Assembly (NCBI RefSeq): GCF_900580865.1
Contig: NZ_UTBZ01000219.1
Span: forward strand, 124,001 to 188,000
Source: Pseudomonas viridiflava
GTDB lineage: Bacteria > Pseudomonadota > Gammaproteobacteria > Pseudomonadales > Pseudomonadaceae
Direction: 5' to 3'
Length of the DNA: 64,000 nucleotides
A program made the translations under genes and the position numbers. Positions 61,986 to 64,000 of this stretch are shown one piece after another; the stretch's first letter is position 1, and each line of letters begins with the position of its first letter. The notes below the pieces were generated by a model. That model made no database searches. It was given only the letters and a program-made list of their open reading frames with translations, and had not been told where the DNA came from.

Positions 61986-63074
61986 ATGCGCATCCACCCA
62001 CTTTCCCTGGCCGTCGCAGTCGCGGCGACGTCGACGGCAGCCTTCGCCGACGAAACCGTGAACATCTCCAACTGGAACAGCTACATCGCTCCGGACACCT
62101 TGGGCAACTTCACCCAGACCACCGGCATCAAAACCACCTACGACATTCATGACAGTAACGAAGTGCTGGAATCGAAGTTGATGACCGGCAACACCGGTTA
62201 TGACGTGGTCAGTCCGTCGAACCACTTTCTGTCGCGTCTGATCAAGGCCGGTGCAATCCAGAAACTCGACAGAACGCAACTGCCGAACTGGAAAAACCTC
62301 GACCCGGTCTTGATGCAGAAACTTGAAGTCAACGACCCCGGCAACCAGTACGGCTACCCGTATATGTGGGGCACCGCCGGCATCGGTTACAACGTCGAAA
62401 AGATCAAGGCGATCTTCGGCAATACTGATGTCACCCGTTCATGGAAGTTGTTGTTCGACGAAGACAACATCAAGAAGCTCAGCCAGTGCGGCGTGGCGTT
62501 CATCGACAACCCGACGCAGGTGTTGCCGATCACCCTCAACTATCTGGGTTTGCCACCGCACAGCCATGAGCCTGAGGACTACAAAAAAGCCGAGCAGGCC
62601 TTGTTGAAAATCCGCCCGTATATTCAGTACTTCCACGCTTCGAAATACATCAGCGATCTGGCCAACGGCAACGTCTGCGTGGTGATCGGTTTCAACGGCG
62701 ACGTCGTCCAGGCGGCGGCCAGCGCCAAGGAAGCCAAAAACGGCATCGACATCGCCTATTCGATCCCCGACGAAGGCACGACGCTGTGGTTCGACATGCT
62801 GGTGATGCCGAAGAACGCACCGCATGAAAACAACGGCTACGCCTACATGAACTACCTGCTTGAACCGCAAGTGATTGCCAACATCAGCAACAGCATTCAT
62901 TACGCCAACCCGAATGCCGCCGCCAGTGCATTTCTCAACCCGGACGTGAGGCAGGATGCGGCGATCTACCCGCCGAAAAGCGTGATGGAGAAGTTGTTCA
63001 CGGTGGAGGAACTACCGGCGAAGATTGCGCGGCTGACGACGCGCTTGTGGACGAAGTTGAAGACCAATACCTGA
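61986..63074 (+). CDS. Periplasmic polyamine-type ABC transporter substrate-binding protein (PotF/SpuD-like)
   Basis: 362 residues with a signal peptide (about 1-21, AAFAD). The mature start ETVNISNWNSYIAPDTLGNF and the DSNEVLESKLMTGNTGYDVV segment are typical of PotF/SpuD/SpuE putrescine or spermidine binders. There is no permease or ATPase gene in this neighbourhood, so it may work with a transporter encoded elsewhere or act as a sensor. It is 51 bp after the oxidoreductase gene, likely one operon. Confidence 0.92.
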   Translation: MRIHPLSLAVAVAATSTAAFADETVNISNWNSYIAPDTLGNFTQTTGIKTTYDIHDSNEVLESKLMTGNTGYDVVSPSNHFLSRLIKAGAIQKLDRTQLPNWKNLDPVLMQKLEVNDPGNQYGYPYMWGTAGIGYNVEKIKAIFGNTDVTRSWKLLFDEDNIKKLSQCGVAFIDNPTQVLPITLNYLGLPPHSHEPEDYKKAEQALLKIRPYIQYFHASKYISDLANGNVCVVIGFNGDVVQAAASAKEAKNGIDIAYSIPDEGTTLWFDMLVMPKNAPHENNGYAYMNYLLEPQVIANISNSIHYANPNAAASAFLNPDVRQDAAIYPPKSVMEKLFTVEELPAKIARLTTRLWTKLKTNT

Positions 63075-63165
63075 CCGTGAGTGTGGCAACAAGGCGCTGG
63101 CAGGGTTGAGGGATTTGCGGTAATGCTTAAGGCGTCGGCACACCGTCGCACTCAAGGAATCCACC

Positions 63166-63459
63166 ATGAAATCTTTGCTGTTGGCAGCGCCGCTATTGCT
63201 TGTAACCGGACTGGCCCACGCTGGCATCCCTATGCTCAACGCCACGTGCCCTGGCAAGATCGAGGTGCACGCCGATCAAGGCGGGCCGATCTACATCAAT
63301 GGCAAGGAAGGCCAGTTGAAGAAATTCAACGACAACTACTACGAAGCCAAAGGCGCGGGCGTGACCATTTCCCTGAGCATCAATCCCGACGGTTCGCCTG
63401 CGGTGTCGTACACCGGGAAGAACAGGGCCAACGGCATTTGTGAAGTGAAGCAGGGCTGA
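63166..63459 (+). CDS. Small secreted protein of unknown function
   Basis: 97 residues with a signal peptide (about 1-19, LAHAG). The mature 78 residues hold two cysteines (ATCPGKIEVHADQGGPIYIN and the C-terminal NGICEVKQG) likely joined in a disulfide. The segment GGPIYINGKEGQLKKFNDNY is a recurring pattern in short Pseudomonas periplasmic proteins of unknown function. AAGGAA lies before the ATG. The stop is followed directly by that of the converging GGDEF gene. Confidence 0.82.
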   Translation: MKSLLLAAPLLLVTGLAHAGIPMLNATCPGKIEVHADQGGPIYINGKEGQLKKFNDNYYEAKGAGVTISLSINPDGSPAVSYTGKNRANGICEVKQG

Positions 63460-64000
63460 TCACGCCACCTGATTACGGCCCGCTGCTTTGGCTTGATAGA
63501 GCTGCTGATCAGCGCGCTTGATCAATGCGTTGTGGCTGTTGTCGGCCGGGTCCGCCAGGCCGACGCCGATGCTCACCGTCACGTTCCCGACCACAGGAAA
63601 ATCGGCCTCGGCAACCGCCGCGCGAATTTTCTCGGCGACAACTTCTGGCGTGTCGGGTTTGGCGATTTCCGGCAACAGCACAGCGAATTCTTCGCCGCCG
63701 TAGCGGGCGACGAAATCGGTGGTGCGCAAGCTGCTCTGAATCAGTTGCGCCAACTGTTGCAGCACCTCATCACCCACCGCGTGACCGTGGGTGTCGTTGA
63801 TGCGTTTGAAGTGGTCGGCATCGATCAGCAGCAGGGAAAACGGGCGTCCGGTGCGGCGGAACAGCAGGGTGTATTCGGTGAGTTTCTCGTCGAAGCGGCG
63901 ACGGTTGTATACGCCGGTCAAGCCATCGTGAGTCGCCAGGCTCAACAGTTCGGCGTTGGCCTGCGTCAGCGCCGCCGTGCGTTGCGCCACGGTGGCTTCC
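63460..64000 (-). CDS. Diguanylate cyclase GGDEF domain protein (partial, 5' end outside window)
   Basis: C-terminal part of a longer protein. The frame is open to the window edge and begins EATVAQRTAALTQANAELLS, a coiled-coil linker typical just before GGDEF domains. The catalytic site is RYGGEEF, with the inhibitory I-site RTTD five residues upstream. NRRRF and DADHFKRINDTHGHAVGDEV, the active-site and metal-binding segments, are intact. It is thus probably an active, product-inhibited diguanylate cyclase. The sensor part is not seen. The internal GTG at 63990 is not a reliable start. Confidence 0.92.
   Translation of the reverse strand, partial: EATVAQRTAALTQANAELLSLATHDGLTGVYNRRRFDEKLTEYTLLFRRTGRPFSLLLIDADHFKRINDTHGHAVGDEVLQQLAQLIQSSLRTTDFVARYGGEEFAVLLPEIAKPDTPEVVAEKIRAAVAEADFPVVGNVTVSIGVGLADPADNSHNALIKRADQQLYQAKAAGRNQVA

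Overview
The window is about 64 kb of ordinary chromosome from a fluorescent-group Pseudomonas (P. fluorescens lineage). Pointers to this are the fused nuoCD, the divergent pair of unrelated isocitrate dehydrogenases (monomeric idh and dimeric icd), the trxB-aat-bpt-infA / clpA-clpS-cspD neighbourhood, the rarA-crcB-serS-cysG-tus order, and many REP-type palindromes of the Pseudomonas kind. No prophage, plasmid, insertion sequence, CRISPR array, rRNA or tRNA was seen. Genes touch both window edges: nuoH is cut at the left and a GGDEF protein at the right.

Layout. 1-8350 (minus strand): proximal part of the respiratory complex I operon, nuoA-B-CD-E-F-G-H. 9118-10443: aceA, with a long leader and a palindromic operator. 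10918-17359 (minus): an orphan mini-secretin, a GNAT acetyltransferase overlapping the ribosomal oxygenase roxA, purB, hflD, mnmA and a Nudix hydrolase. 17576-21539: idh and icd, divergent. 21629-28849: cspD, clpS-clpA, a 1.2-kb repeat-rich gap, then infA, bpt, aat and trxB, so that a complete N-degron pathway (adaptor, unfoldase and both aminoacyl transferases) sits in about 6 kb. 29147-36771 (plus): ftsK, lolA, rarA, crcB, serS, cysG. 36888-40354 (minus): a glutathionyl-hydroquinone reductase, then the coupled sulfur-relay genes tusD-C-B-E followed by a TrpD2/YbiB-type gene.

40541-64000 is more accessory: DUF1275 membrane protein, small lipoproteins, GNAT enzymes, a hemerythrin, an AA10 lytic polysaccharide monooxygenase (LPMO) followed by a GH18 chitinase, Nudix, Ogt, gamma-glutamyltransferase, a cysteine hydrolase, TetR/GNAT, a SulP transporter, an AhpD-like protein, AraC, an EamA exporter with a MocR regulator, cytochrome c, LysR with an amine-oxidase-like flavoprotein and a polyamine-type binding protein, and a diguanylate cyclase.

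The most unusual item is the LPMO-chitinase pair (43438-45174). Neither protein has a signal peptide. The LPMO active-site histidine lies 11 residues inside the protein, the cysteines that form disulfides in secreted relatives are missing, and the chitinase has no cysteine at all. A LexA-like box and a GGA hairpin lie upstream. I infer a cytoplasmic chitin-attack pair that is released by lysis or a non-Sec route.

The non-coding DNA is also informative: three kinds of REP palindromes, one variant carrying the same 16-bp module in one arm at three separate loci; a dispersed repeat of about 320 bp in three copies; and a 111-bp tandem array lying between two inverted copies of that repeat.
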